Below, in pieces: positions 30,401 to 43,400 of a stretch of DNA of 64,000 bases (position 1 is its first letter; each line of letters starts with the position of its first letter). Below the pieces are notes generated by a model. That model worked only from the letters and a program-made list of their open reading frames with translations, did not search any database and was not told the DNA's origin. Source of the DNA: Closterium sp. Naga37s-1 (taxonomy: Eukaryota; Streptophyta; Zygnematophyceae; Desmidiales; Closteriaceae); assembly GCA_947471745.1 (NCBI GenBank), contig CANJKZ010000084.1, positions 852,501 to 916,500 on the forward strand, given 5' to 3'. The translations under genes and the position numbers were made by a program.

Positions 30401-33400
30401 AAGCACCTCCAGCTCCAGAAGCTCCACTCCAAAGACGCGTACGCCGAACAAACCACTCACGCAACTGCTGCGGAGACAGTCTCGGCGAAGCAACAGCAGA
30501 ACCTCCAGACGAAGCCGCATCCTGAGGCTCCGCACCTCCTGACTCTGCACCCTCCGAAGCAGCACCCCCAGGCTCAACACCCTTAGGCTCAGCACCCCCA
30601 GGCTCACCACCCCCAGTCGCAACACCCCCAAGCTCAGCAACCCCAGTCTCAACAACCCCAGGCTCAGCACCCCCAGTCTCAGCACCCTTAGACTCCGCAC
30701 CCCCAGGCTCCGCACCCCCAGACGCAGCACCTCGAGCAACACCTGAGTCGACAGCTACCTGAACAGGCGTATGACCAGGGAGAGGGTCTACCTGAGACAC
30801 ACCTGAGGGAGCAGGACCCTGGGGCGGGAGGGGGTCTACTGGAGGGGGACCGCGAGCAAGGAAGAGCGGCGGGGGCAGGGGAGGGGCAGAGCGGTAGGGG
30901 AAGAGACGGTAAAAGGGAACCGACTCGTCAAACGTGACGTCCTGAGAAGGGAAGACACGGCGCGAGGTGGGGTGGTAAAATTGCCAGCCAGGCACGTCGG
31001 GGACACCTGAGCAGACGCAGCTACCTGAGAAGGCTTGGTATCGAGTGTGTACAGACTCGACCCTGGCCGACGGGTGAACGTGGCCAGGTGACGCCGCGTC
31101 CGTGTGCACGTGCAGATCGACACACGCTGACCCCCGGGAGTGGTGGTGGTGACGATCGCATCCTAGAGGGCAGCGGTACTCACCAAGTTTGTAGAGAACG
31201 AGGGGAGGTGAAGACTTGACAGTGAGCCAGACGGAACCGCCGGACACGGGAGGACAGTGGAGGAACGGGCCACGACCGGGCCCTTGGAGGGGTCGGCCAG
31301 TCTGACCGGGACAGGTGCAGGAAGAGGAGTGAGGGTGGTGCTGTCACGAAAGAAACAGCGCGAGGCACCGGAATCCAACGTGAAAGTGTGCAAGGCCTCA
31401 GCAGGCGCAGTACCAGGGAGAGTACCAAACTCACTAGCACCTAGAGCAGCAGCGGCTATACCTGGGTCAGGCGGCACACACCGATAACAGTCACCCTCAG
31501 CATTAACAGACAAAGCATACATAGCAGAAAGAATAGCATCAAAGTCTAGGTCAAAGATAGCAATCCTAGACTTAAGCAGATCTGCCCAGCGAGGGAGCTC
31601 GACGTCGTCACCAAACTCAGCACCCCAAGCGTCGTCGAGATGGGAGAAGCAGCGGTGCTGAGTGTGGAGCCGCCCGCAATTCTGACCAGCACGGTCACCT
31701 GTGCGAATGACATACGGGCAACTACCCCCAGACGCCCCACGCAAAAACCACTCATGAAGCTACTGGGGAGATGGGGTCTCGCTCCCCCGCTGCTGCTGCT
31801 GACGCTGGCCACCCCCAGAACCGACACGCCGAGCGCCAGTCCCACCGCTACTAGTCCCACCGCCTCCACTGCCGCCACTCCCACCGCTGCCTCCACCGCC
31901 GCCACCACCTCCACTGCTGCCCCCACCACTACTCCTGTGCCACCTCCACCACCGCCGCTGCCACCTCCACCACCCTTACCACCCTTGCCCTTGCCGCTGC
32001 GGCGTTTCGCACTAGCAGAAGCAGCCCCGACGTCCTCAGGAACAGAGACGTCTGCAGCAGCAGCAGAGGCGTAGGAGGGGGCAAGGGGGGAGGGGGAACA
32101 CCCCTCAAAGAAGGGCGGGCGCGGAGTGCCACGAGCAGCACCTACAGCAACTGCACTAGTCTCAGCTGCGAGGAGATGCTGCTCAAGGAGGTCAACAGTG
32201 AGGGAGGTGGGGTCAAGAGAGAGGAAGTGGTCCTTGATAGAGCGAAGAGAGTCAGGGAGGCGGGTGACTATAAAGTAGAGAGTGATGTACATGGGGGGCG
32301 GGTTCCTGTCAAGGAACTCAGCAGGAATGGCAGCGCGGTAGCGAGCGACACTAGCGCGAAGGTGGGAAACAAGGTCCTCGACTGTGGCGAAAGCGGATAG
32401 CTCGGGGAATAGGTAGGGCAGAAGAAGGCGGCCTAGAGCAGCAGTGGTAGGGGAGGAGTAGCGAGCGACTACAGCGTCGTACAGTGCCTGCGCTGTCCTG
32501 TGCTATCCGAAGTGAGCGCATTCAGCAAATGGCAGGTGGTTGCGAATGGCTAAGCGGGCAGCAGCGTCACGAGTAAGCCACTATGAGCGAGTCGAACTGT
32601 CAGCTGTGGCGGGAGGGGTAGTAGCAGCGCCTGACGATAGGTCAAACAGCGAGACACTGTCGTTCAAATCGCTCAGTAGGTACAGCTGCAGGTCCTCTAG
32701 CCACGTGTCAAACTGAACCGGTCTGCCCTCGTGATCAAACGCGAGAACCCAAAGCGAAGCCATAGCTGTCCAGCACGCAGGATAGCAGCAGCAGGAGCAC
32801 CTGTAGCAGTAGCAGCAGTGACAGTGGGGCAAGGGGCCGACGGGGCCGCGCGTGGGCTAGGGACGGGGCCGGGCGTGGGCTAGGGGTCGTCGTGGGGGCC
32901 GGGCACTGGCTAGGGACAAGGCCGGGCGCGGGCTAGGTACGGGACCGGGCGCGGGCAAGGGACGGGGCCGGGCGAGGGGCTAGGTACGGGGCCGAGCGCG
33001 AGCTAGGGACTGGGCCGGGCGCGGGCTAGGTACGGGGCCGGGCGCTGGGCTAGGGACGGGGCTGGGCGCTGGGCAGGTACTGGGCCGGGCGCTGGGCACG
33101 GAACGGGGCCGGGCGCGGGGCTAGGTACGGGGCCGGACGCGGGCTAGGTACGGGGCCGGGCTCTGGGCTAGGGACGAGCCAGGGCGCTTGGCAGGTACGG
33201 GGCCGGGCGCTGGGTACGGAACGGGGCCGGGCGCTGGGGGCGGAACGGGGCCGGGCGCGGGCTAGGTACGGGGCCGGGCGTGGGCTAGGTACGGGGCCGG
33301 ACGCGGGCTAGGTACGGGGCCGGGCGCGGGCTAGGTACGGGGCAGGGCGCTGGGCTAGGGACGGGGCCGGGCGCTGGGCAGGTACGGTGCCGGGCGCTGG

Positions 33401-33856
33401 GCGCGGAACAGGGCCGCGCGCGGGGCTAGGTACGGGGCCGGGCGCGGGCTAGGTACGGGGCCGGGCGCGGGCTAGGGACGGGGCCGGGCGCGGGCTAGGT
33501 ACGAGGCCGGGCGCGGGGCTAAGGGCCGACGGGGCCGAGCGCGGGCTAGGGACGGGGCCAGGCGCGGGCTAGGAACGGGGCCGGGCGCGGGCTAGGGACG
33601 GGGCCGGGCGCTGGGGTCGACGGGCCGCGTAGGCTAGGGTGGACGGGCCTAGGGGCGACGGGCCTAGGGGGGGGTTACTAGCAGCGTAGTAGGTGGTGGG
33701 CCCAAGGAACCTGCTCTGATTCCATTTCGAAGTAACGAACAAGAATGAATGAACTAGCAAACAGTTGGGTACAAGTACTAACCCTAATTGGGTTGTACCC
33801 CTTATGGGCTACCCAACTATAGCCTACACAAATGTATAAGCTATAATGTTCTGACA
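27492..33856 (-). mobile_element. Copia-B: Ty1/copia element, broken, in the Copia-F LTR
   Basis: LTRs 27492-27623 and 33724-33856; target duplication CATCC at 27487-27491 and 33857-33861. Primer site TGGAATCAGAGC (minus) next to the right LTR. Parts in minus order: leader minisatellite 33690-32825, gag from 32763 (MASLWVLAFDHEG), Gly-rich stretch, widened CCHC motif near 31720, protease LDSGASRCFF near 31360, Ala/Gly-rich hinge 30740-29950, reverse transcriptase and RNase H 29280-27850. LTRs differ at about 5% by eye, older than Copia-C and Copia-D. Broken by several changes. Confidence 0.9.
32825..33690. repeat. GC-rich ~22-bp minisatellite in Copia-B leader
   Basis: Several dozen units of GGGCCGGGCGCGGGCTAGGT plus ACG or GAC variants, with CTGGGC and CAGGTAC variants. 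Ends at the GGGCCCACC box (minus; 33695-33703). Confidence 0.9.
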
Positions 33857-34237
33857 CATCCCACTCACCAAGCCTTCACTTCAAGGCCACATTCATCACC
33901 CCCACCTTATCCAACTCAACCAATCACAATCATTCATCTCCTCCTCATTCTTCATCCAACCTCAAACTCCACCAAATACAAGAAGGGTCCACCTCATTCT
34001 TCAAACATACTTTTTAAAGCTACTTCATACCCAAGCTCTCAACAAGTTTGAAAGCAAGTTCTCTCAAGCCAACTTCAAGTCCTCCTCATGCTCCAACTCC
34101 TAAGGCTCCACCATCATCACCAACCTCTCCCAAACCAAGCTCATAGCCATATGCTCCAACTCTAGAGAAGTTTATGCCACATAGTTCTTCTTCTAGATCA
34201 TCAAGGATTAGTTTCTCTCAAAATCATATCATGTACC

Positions 34238-36198
34238 TGTCAGATTTATATGACTTAGCTGCTGTAGGCTATACTGGGGTAGCACATATGGGGTACAGCT
34301 TTCTAGGGTTTGTACTTGTACCCAACTTTCCCTTAGTCTTTTCATTCCTCGTTCATTTTCACATGGTATAGAGCAGGTTCCCCTGTGGGAACTGTTCCTA
34401 GGGCCCACCAATTTTTTTTCCTGCCCGGAGCGCGCTCAGCCTCTGCCCGAGTCACGCTCCCCTCTCACGGCCCCGTCGCGCCGCCCTTACGACCCCGTCG
34501 CGCCGCCTCAGCGGCCCCGTCGCGTCGCGCCTCCCTAGCGGCCCCGTCGCGTCGCCCTTGCGACCCCGTCGCGCCGCCCTCGCGGTCCCGTCTCGTCGCG
34601 CCGCCCTCGCGGCCTTTTCGCGCCGCCCTCGCGGCCCTTTCGCGCCGCCCTCGCGGCCTCCTCGAGCCGCCCTCGCGACCCCTCCACGCCGCCCTCGCGG
34701 CCCCGTCGCCCACCCTTGCGACCCCGCGGCCCCACCCTTAAGGCGCCGGTCGCCACCCTTCGTGGCCCCGCCGCCACCCTCAGCGGCCTCGTCGCCGCCC
34801 CACCTGGCCCCGCCGCCGTCCCCACGCGGCCCCGCCGTCACCACCGAGCCGCCGGCGCCGCTGAGCCGCCGATCTACCGAGCCGCCGCTGCTGCCGAGCC
34901 GCCCGAGCCACCCGAGCCGCCCGAGCCGCCGAGCCACCTGAGCCGCCCGAGCCGCCGAGTCGCCGAGCCGCCGAGCTCCAGTTGCTGCCGAGCCGCCGTG
35001 CCGCCGAGCCGCCCGAGCCGCCCGAGCCGCCGAGTCGCCGAGCCGCCGAGCTGCAGTTGCTGCCGAGCCGCCGAGCCGCCCGAGCCGCCCTGTCCGGTAA
35101 GAGCGGCACCTCTACCACTGCGCTGCCCTTACCCTACTGCTCCAGCTGCTAGTCTACTGCTGTCATGGCTACCCCCAGTGTCCTCGCTTTTGACGCTGAG
35201 GGTCGGGCCATTGACTTTGACGTCTGGGTAGATGACCTGCAGCTTTTCCTACAGTGCGACAGGGCAGACGGTCTCTCTCTCTTTGACCTCACTTCTGGTG
35301 CCTCTTCTGCCCCTGCTGCTGATGCTGACGCCACTGTTCGCTCACAATGGGCCACACGCGACGCTGCTGCCCGTCTTGCTGTGCGCCGCCACTTGCCTAC
35401 CGCTGAGCGTGCACACTTTAGTCAGTACAAGAGTGCTAAGACCTTGTACGACGCTGTAGTTGCACGCTACTCTTCCCCTGCCACTGCTGCACTTAGCCGC
35501 CTCATCCTGCCGTACCTCTTCCTGACCTCGCCGCTTTTCCCACAGTCGCTGACCTCATTACGCACCTGCGCACTAGTGACACTCGCTACCGCGCTGCCCT
35601 TCCTCCTGATATCTGCGCCAAGAACCCCCCCCCTATGTACATCACCCTCTACTACGTAGTCACCCGGCTCCCTGACACCCTTCGCCCGGTCAGGGACCAC
35701 TTTCTCTCTGTTTGCCCCACCACCCTCACCGTTGACCTCCTCGAGGAGCGCCTCCTAGCAGCAGAGAAGAGCATAGTCGCTGTAGGAGCCTCTCGTGGTG
35801 ACCCTCGTGCCCCTGTCTTTGAGGGGTGCTCCCCCTCTCCTCTCTTGCCCTCTGTTGCCTCTGCTGCTGCGGCCGACCTCGTTGGTCTTGAGTCGGTCGG
35901 TGCGGCGCCTGCCCCTAGCGGGAGACGCCGCACTGGCAAGGGCAAGGGGGGCAGGGGCGCTGGAGGAGCTAGCGGGGGCGGTGGAGGCGGCGGTGGAGGC
36001 GGCGGAGGGGGTGGGGGTGGCGGTGGGGGTGGTGGCGGGGGTGGGGGCGTCAGTGGCGGCAGTGGAGGCGGAGGCGGCGGCGGCGGTGGCGGTGGGAGCG
36101 GAGGTGGCGGAGGTGGCGGCGGTGGAGGAGGCGGCGGCGGAAAAGGTGGAGCTGGTCGGGGTGGCGCTGCGCAGAGGGTCGGCTCCGGTGGTGGTCAG

Positions 36199-36230
<32 letters not shown>

Positions 36231-39200
36231 CACTCGTGAGATCCCCCCCCCTCAGCAGCTTCGTGAGTGGTACGCTGCACGCCAGCGGGGTGGGGGTACT
36301 GGTCCGTGCACCTACGTCCTACGCACCGGCGACCGCGCGGGTGAGCCGTGCGGGGGTGCGCACTCCACCCAGCGCTGCTTTGGCCGCCTGACGGACGCTT
36401 GGCGTCACCAGTTCCCTGAGGCCACTGAGATCCCTCGCTGGGGCGAGCTGTCTAGGGCGGGAGTAGCTATCTTTGACCTTGACTTTGATGCTATTCTTGC
36501 TGCCATGTATGCTGTGACTATTAGTGATGAGGGTGACTGTTACTGGTGTTTTCCGCCCGACCCGGGCATTGGGACTGCTGCTCTAGGTACTGGTGAGGCT
36601 GCTGCTCTAGGTGCTAGCGAGGCTGCTGCTCTAGGTGCCAGTGCGTCTGCTTCCTCAGGTGCTGGTGAGTCTGCTCTCTCAGGTACTGCGTCGGCTCCGG
36701 CCTCCCACACCTTCACTCTTGACTCGGGGGCTTCTCGCTCCTTCTTTCGAGACCGCACCACACTCACGCCGCTTGGTCGGCCAGTTGCAGTCTCTCTGGC
36801 AGACCCCTCTGGGGGTCCTGTCCTTGCTCACTTCTCCACTGTCCTCCCGTGTCCGGCGGCCCCCTCTGGCACCCTGTCTGGTCTTTACCTCCCCTCGTTC
36901 TCTACGAACTTGGTGAGTGGTGCTGACCTACAGGATGCGGGGGTTCACCAGTTCACTCCTGCGAGCCAGCGTGTGACCCACTGCACGGACGCTCGGACGG
37001 GCCGACACTTGGCCACGTTTACACGTCGGCCGGGGTCGAGCCTGTACACACTGACCACTGAGTCTCCTCCAGTCACTGCGTCTGGTCAGGCAGCTGCGTC
37101 GGGTCAGGTGTTTGCTGCAGCGTCCAGGTCTGGTCCTGAGTCTGCCCCCTGCTCGTGTCGCCTCCTGTCTCACGAGACTCTCCTCTGGCACCACCGCCTT
37201 GGTCACCCCTCCCTGCCTCGTCTCCGAGGCATGGCCTCCCGTGTCCTTGTCTCTGGTCTTCCCCGGTCCCTCCCTCCCCTTCCTCCGGGGCCTGCCCCTA
37301 CCTGCGTCCCCTGTTTCGAGGGGCGGCAGCGTGCTGCCCCTCACTCCTCCCAGTTTCCTCCGACAGAGGCCCCGCTGCAGACGCTTCACATGGACGCGTG
37401 GGACCCGGCCCGCGTCCGTGGACAGGGTCACGAGCGCTACTTCCTGCTGGTGGTTGACGACTACTCGCGTTACACCACAGTCTTCCCCTTGCGCAGCAAG
37501 GGTGATGTCACTGAGGTGTTGATCGACTGGATCCGTGCAGCTCGTCTCCAGCTCAGAGAGAGTTTCGGCTCGGACTTTCCTGTTCTGCGTCTGCACTCTG
37601 ACAGAGGCGGAGAGTTCTCCTCTGGCCTTCTGCGAGCCTACTGTCGTGCACGAGGCATCCGCCAGACCTTCACGCTTCCGGACTCTCCACAGCAAAATGG
37701 GATTGCTGAGCGCCGCATTGGCATGGTCATGGACGTCGCCCGTACGTCCATGATGCATGCGGCTGCCCCCCATTTTCTGTGGCCGTTTGCGGTTCAGTAC
37801 GCGGCGCATCAGATCAACCTTCAGCCCAGGGTCTCCATGCCGGAGACCTCCCCAGCTTTGCTGTGGACGGGGAAGGTTCGCGATGCGTCTGCGTTCCGTG
37901 TCTGGGGATCTCGGGCGTTTGTCCGCGACTTGTCTGCGGACAAGCTGTCCCCTCGTGCTGCTCCCTGCGTCTTCCTTGGCTTCCCCCCTGACGCGCCAGG
38001 GTGGCAGTTCTACCACCCCACCTCTCGCCGTGTTCTGTCCTCCCAGGACGTCACGTTTGACGAGTCGGTCCCCTACTACCGTCTCTTCCCCTACCGCACT
38101 CCGTCCCTCCCCCCGCCACCGCTCTTCCTTGTGCCAGGTCCCCCCCGGTAGACCCCCTTCCCCCTCAGGGTCCTGCCCCTTCAGGTGTGTCCCAGGTAGA
38201 CGCAGTCGAGCCTGTGGAGGTCGCTGGTGACTCTGGTGCTGCTGGGGGTGCTGAGCCTGGGGGTGCTGACTCTGGGGGTGCTGAGCGTGTGGGTGCTACG
38301 CCTGGGGGTGCTGAGCCTGGGGGTGCTGAGCCTGAGGGTGCTACGACTGGGGGTGCTGAGCCTGGGGGTGCTGAGTCTGGGGGTGCTGAGCCTGGGGGTG
38401 CTACGACTGGGGGTGCTGAGCCTGGGGGTGCTACGCCTGGAGGTGCTGAGCCTGGGGGTGCGGAGCCTGAGGGAGCTGGGCCTGCTCGTGTGGCGTCTGG
38501 CGGTGCTGGGCCTGGAGGTTCTCTGGGTGCTCCGTCTCGACGGGAGCCACTCTCTCCACAGGAGGTGCGTGAGTGGTTTGCCCGGCGCTGGAGGCGTGCT
38601 GCTGGAGCTGGAGGTTCTTCGGCTGCTGAGGGTGCTGGTGCCACGGGTCCCGGAGGTGCTCGTACTGGGAGTACTGGAGCTGCTGGGCCTGCGGGTACTA
38701 CTGGAGCTGGAGCCACTGCGTCTTCTCGTGGTCCGACTGGAGCTGGAGCTGCTGAGGGTGTTGGCGCTGAGGGTACTGCTGGCGGCACTGGAGGCGGTCC
38801 TGCTGGGGGTGCTACTGGTTCTGCTGGAGGTCCTGGAGCTACTGGAGCTGCTGGGGGTACTGGAGCTGGAGGTGCTGCTGGCGCTGGTGCTACCACTGGG
38901 GGTACTGGTGCTGTCCCTGCTGTGTCTGGAGTCGCTGCGCGGCCTCGGCCGTACTTCGTTCCGCTTCTTGAGCAGGTTCTTGGTCTCCCGCCTTCTACTG
39001 GTCCTTCTCCTCCCTTAGAGTGTCCACAGCCTGTCCCGTCACAGTTACAGTTACAGCCGGCCTCCCCGCAGCCTGCTCCTTCTCCCTACACTGGTCCTAC
39101 TGGAGGTCTTGCTGAGCGTCGTGAGCCTGCGTCTCGTCCTGCGTCGCCTGTCCGTGCTGCTCGCGCTAGTGGTCGTGGTTCGCGTCAGCGTCCTCCCCCT

Positions 39201-41538
39201 GTGCCCGGCACGCACCGGATTTCTCTCCGTCCGTCCACTGCTCCTCTGCGTGCCCCTTTGCCTTCTCCTCCTGAGTCCTCTCTTCCTGCTCTTGCTGACC
39301 CGGACTCGGACTCCCTTCGTGCTACCAGTCCGACTTGTCACGCGTCTCCTTGCTACTGTTGTCACTGACCCTTCCTTTGAGTCCACTGCTGCGTCTGCCC
39401 TAGTTGCTGAGCTCGTCGACTTTGCTGCTCGCTGTCGTCTAGACTACGCTGCTAGTCTTGTTGCTGCGTCTGAGTCTGTCTGTCCTCTGTCCGTCGGGGG
39501 TGAGTGTGCCCTTGGCACGGACGTCCTTGAGGACAGACAGGAGGAGTTCCAGTGTTTGGCTGCTGCTTCACCTCATCTCGTGTCCGTACTGCTTACCCCT
39601 GAGGGAGACCCGGATGCACTTGACATCCCGACTCCGCGCTCTTACGCGGAGGCGATAGAGGGTCCCTACTCCTCTCAGTGGCAGGCAGCTATGGACGCAG
39701 AGATGGCTTCCTGGAAGTCCACAGGCACCTACGTTGACGAGGTTCCCCCGCCTGGGGCGAACATCGTCAGTGGCATGTGGATTTTCAGGGTGAAGCGGCC
39801 GCCGGGTTCTCCGCCTGTCTTCAAGGCGCGTTACGTGGCTCGTGGCTTCAGTCAGCGGCAGGGAGTTGACTACTTTCAGACCTTCTCTCCCACCCCGAAG
39901 ATGACCACTCCTCGGGTACTGCTGCACATAGCTGCTCACCGTGACTACGAGCTACACTCTCTTGACTTCAGCACTGCTTTCTTGCAGGGCAGCCTGCACG
40001 AGGAGATCTGGCTGCGCCGCCCACTTGGCTTCACTGGGACTTTTCCTCCTGGCACCCAGTGGAGCCTCCGGCGGCCAGTCTACGGTCTCCGCCAGGCACC
40101 GCGTGAGTGGCACGACACACTGAGGACTACGCTTGCGGCTCTTGGGTTTGCTCCCTCTACTGCCGACCCGTCGCTGTTTCTGCGCACTGACACTTCTTTG
40201 CCGCCGTTCTACATCCTCGTGTACGTCGACGACTTGGTCTTTGCCACAGCTGACACTGCTGGACTCGCCCACATGAAGTCCGAGCTGCAGAAGAGACACA
40301 CGTGCACAGACCTGGGTGAACTGCGCAGCTACCTTGGCTTGCAGATCACCCGGGACAGACCACGCCGCACCATTACCCTGACTCAGTCACACATGGTGCA
40401 GCAGGTCCTTCAGCGCTTCGGCTTCACGTACTCCTCGCCTCAGGCCACTCCTCTGCCTACTCGCCACTCGCTCTCAGCTCTGCCTTCGGATGAATCCGTA
40501 GAGTCGAGTGGCCCGTACCCAGAGCTTGTTGGCTGCCTCATGTACCTGATGACCTGCACTCGACCTGACCTTGCATACCCTCTTAGCATTCGCGCACGCT
40601 ATGTTGCTCCTGGGAGACACAGACCGGAGCACATGGCTGCAGCGAAGAGGGTGTTGCGCTACTTGTGCAGTACGTCGGGCATGGGGCTTGTGCTTGGAGG
40701 GCAGAGTCCAGTGGTCCTCACTGGGCACGCAGACGCTTCTTGGGCTGACGACCAGGCTACGCAGCGGTCGTCACAGGGTTACACCTTCAGCCTTGGTTCC
40801 GGCTCTGTCTCGTGGCGGGCTACCCGCTCGTCTTCTGTTCTCGGCTCCAGTTGTGAGGCTGAGATCTACGCAGGGGCCATGGCTGCACAGGAGCTTCGCT
40901 GGCTCACCTACCCGCTGACTGACCTCGGAGAGCCGCCTCGTTCTCCTCCAGTGCTGTACGTAGACAACAAGGCCATGCTGGCCTTGTGTCGGGAGCAGAG
41001 ACTGGAGCACAGAACGAAGCACATTGCTCTTCGCTACTTCCTTGCTCGTGAGCTACAGCAGCGTGGTCAGCTACGCCTTGCGTACGTGGCCTCTCAGGCC
41101 AACACTGCTGATATCTTCACCAAGGCACTTGCGCCTTGTGATCATCAGCGCTTCTGTACTCAGCTGGGTCTTGTGCCTACCTTGCCTCACTTGCTCACCC
41201 CTTGACCTTGTTTGTACTGTTACATATATATATACACCTGCTCTTGCTTGTTTAGCCTTATATATATATGTAATCCTGCATGTGAACTGGCCTTGTGGCC
41301 TTGAACTTGTGCTCGGAATGTGTGGAGACGTTGTGATCCATCCTGAGCTTGCTTTGCTTTGCTTGACTGGTCTTGTGACCCCTTGTCCTCCCCCACTTTG
41401 CCTATGGGGGTGTGTCAGATTTATATGACTTAGCTGCTGTAGGCTATAGTGGGGTAGCACATATGGGGTACAACTTTCTAGGGTTTGTACTTGTACCCAA
41501 CTTTCCCTTAGTCTTTTCATTCCTCGTTCATTTTCACA
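34238..41538 (+). mobile_element. Copia-C: Ty1/copia element, broken, in the Copia-F LTR
   Basis: LTRs 34238-34363 and 41413-41538 (126 bp, about two differences), target duplication GTACC at 34233-34237 and 41539-41543. Primer site TGGTATAGAGC, hairpin 34377-34392, box GGGCCCACC 34401-34409, leader repeats, gag from 35165, poly-Gly stretch 35970-36150, widened CCHC near 36308, protease (LDSGASRSFF) near 36720, integrase about 37180-37980, repeat hinge 38220-38900, RT about 39780-40620 (YVDDLVFA near 40222), RNase H to 41205, purine tract CTATGGGGGTG. Young by LTR divergence; broken by about two or three changes. Confidence 0.92.
34440..35095. repeat. GC-rich minisatellites in Copia-C leader
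   Basis: Two types: 34480-34800 with GCCCTCGCGGCCCCGTCGCG-like units of about 20 bp, and 34840-35095 with GAGCCGCCGAGCCGCCC-like 9-bp units. Both lie between primer site and gag start. Confidence 0.85.
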
Positions 41539-43400
41539 GTACCTCTCTTGGATTAATGTACTTTAAGGCTTCAAGCAAGATTGGTGTCTTCTTCTACTCA
41601 AGATCCAAGCTCCAACCTCAACATCCAAGCTTGAGGTTTTTCTCCATTCAACAAATAACATCTACAAGTCAACATTCAAGATTTACTCCTCAACAGTCAA
41701 GCTTTAAGGTTCTTCATTCAACAACTAAGACAACATTCAAGCTTGGGATTGACGTTCAACTCCTACAATATAAAAGTAAGTAGTCTTTTGAATCAAGTCG
41801 ATATCTCTTCCTCTCATCCTTACCAAGTTTCTTTTACATCAAAGCTAACTTGCTATTATCAAGTTTGTTTTACATTCAATCTCTTTCTACAATCATCAAG
41901 TTCTTTCATGTTCAACATTCTTATTCTCAAGTTTGCTTTAAGCCCTTTCCAAGTCTCTTTCAAGCCCCTTTACCCTTTTTATTAATCATTCCTTCAATAC
42001 TTTATTTGAGCCAATCTTGTTTTTTTTTGTTTGTTTGTTTGTTTTTTTTTTTTGAAGTTCTCATCATCTTGATCAAGTTTATCTTCTTCTTCAAAGCCTT
42101 TTTCATTCTTAATTGATTCCTATTTCAAGAGTTTCTTTATCTTATAAACTTGTCTCACTTCAATCTTACCTCTTCTTTCTAGGCTTTTTCCTTCTTTCTA
42201 CTTACTATTTACCCTTCCTCATCTTTTACTTCAATTTCAATATGGTATCAGAGCTCGAGTTTGTTCCTTTTGTTGCTCTATCCGTGCGCACATTCTAAAG
42301 GCCATTATTACTTGCCATTCGTGGCTTCTCTTGCACTCGGTCTTGTACCTCCTTTGTGGGGCCCTCTCTTTGTGTTTCCTTTTATGTTTTTCTTCCCTTT
42401 GTGTCTGTGCGGGTGTATGCTTGTTTTGTTTGCCTATTTCCTTCTTCTCTAGTGTGAAGTTGCTTTATTATTTTCAGAAATTTTGATCAATCAACACGGA
42501 TGAAAAGGACTCAAATGCTCCAACAGGATCAACTTCACCCGCTGTCACCACCAACTCTTCAAATGAACCAGCACCTCCTACGATCAACACAACATCCCCA
42601 TCTACACCTTCCACTACATCTACGTTTACCTCCTCCTTAGTTCCCAAATTGGAGCTTCCACGCTTCAATGGAAAAACATTTTCATCATGGAGCATCCATT
42701 TTCAACAAGCCGCCCCTCTTCCTCATTTTGGCCCATCTACATCGGCAAAATCACCCCTCCCTCAACTACTGCTCCTGCTCAAGAACAAAGCATATGGATC
42801 AAGAGAAATGCTGAAGCTTACCTTTATCTTCTCTCTTCCATTCAAGACCCCTACTCTCAACCCCTCCTCCTCGTATCATCTCAAAAGGACAGCGCCAGAG
42901 CTGCTTGGGAGCGACTCAAACGTCTTCATCAATCTATTTCCCAAGGTTCTAAGGCTGAAGTTTGGAACAGGCTCGTCTCACTTCGCATGGGGGACAGTGA
43001 GTCCATCCTCGAATATTTGCAAGGTGGTGAAATGGTTCTTTACGAAGCTACTCTTCACGACATTGAAGTTCCGGAATCCCTCTTCATCACCATTCTTCTT
43101 GCTGGACTCTCGTCTACTTGGAGCTCAATGAGTGTTGTGCCAAAACACTATAGTGGCACGGTCATCGCACTCCCATTCAGCCTACAAGCCTGCTCAGCTT
43201 CTGGAATTTTGTGGGGAGGGGCTTCAACATGTGTTCTTCACACCCTCAAATTTTCAGATTTTTTGAAGCAGATTACAAGGCATGGCAACATTTTTAGTTT
43301 CAAGACTTATGGCATCCCGGAAGTGTGTGTTACTCTTTTTTTGGTAACACCCGAGTTCACAATTTTGGCTGCTGACTCATCTACCAAGCTCTAATTGGTC

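Larger units (their letters stand above)
27102..43400 (+). mobile_element. Copia-F: old Ty1/copia element, incomplete, host of Copia-B and Copia-C
   Basis: A primer site TGGTATCAGAGC at 42243-42254 is preceded by LTR-like sequence. After taking out the two nested elements this runs 27102(?)-27491, 33862-34237, 41544-42239. The proposed start TGTTGGAATAAAC and end TTTCA fit copia LTR ends but are inferred. After the primer site, 42490-43150 encodes a copia gag (LELPRFNGKTFSSWSI, then AWERLKRLHQSISQGSKAEV). No second LTR was found to the right, so the right boundary is approximate. Broken and older than the elements inside it. Confidence 0.6.

Noticed and set aside
34452-35118. Arg/Gly- and Pro-rich frames on both strands of the Copia-C leader
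   Set aside because: Repeat shadows of GC-rich minisatellites, same argument; no start context or domain.
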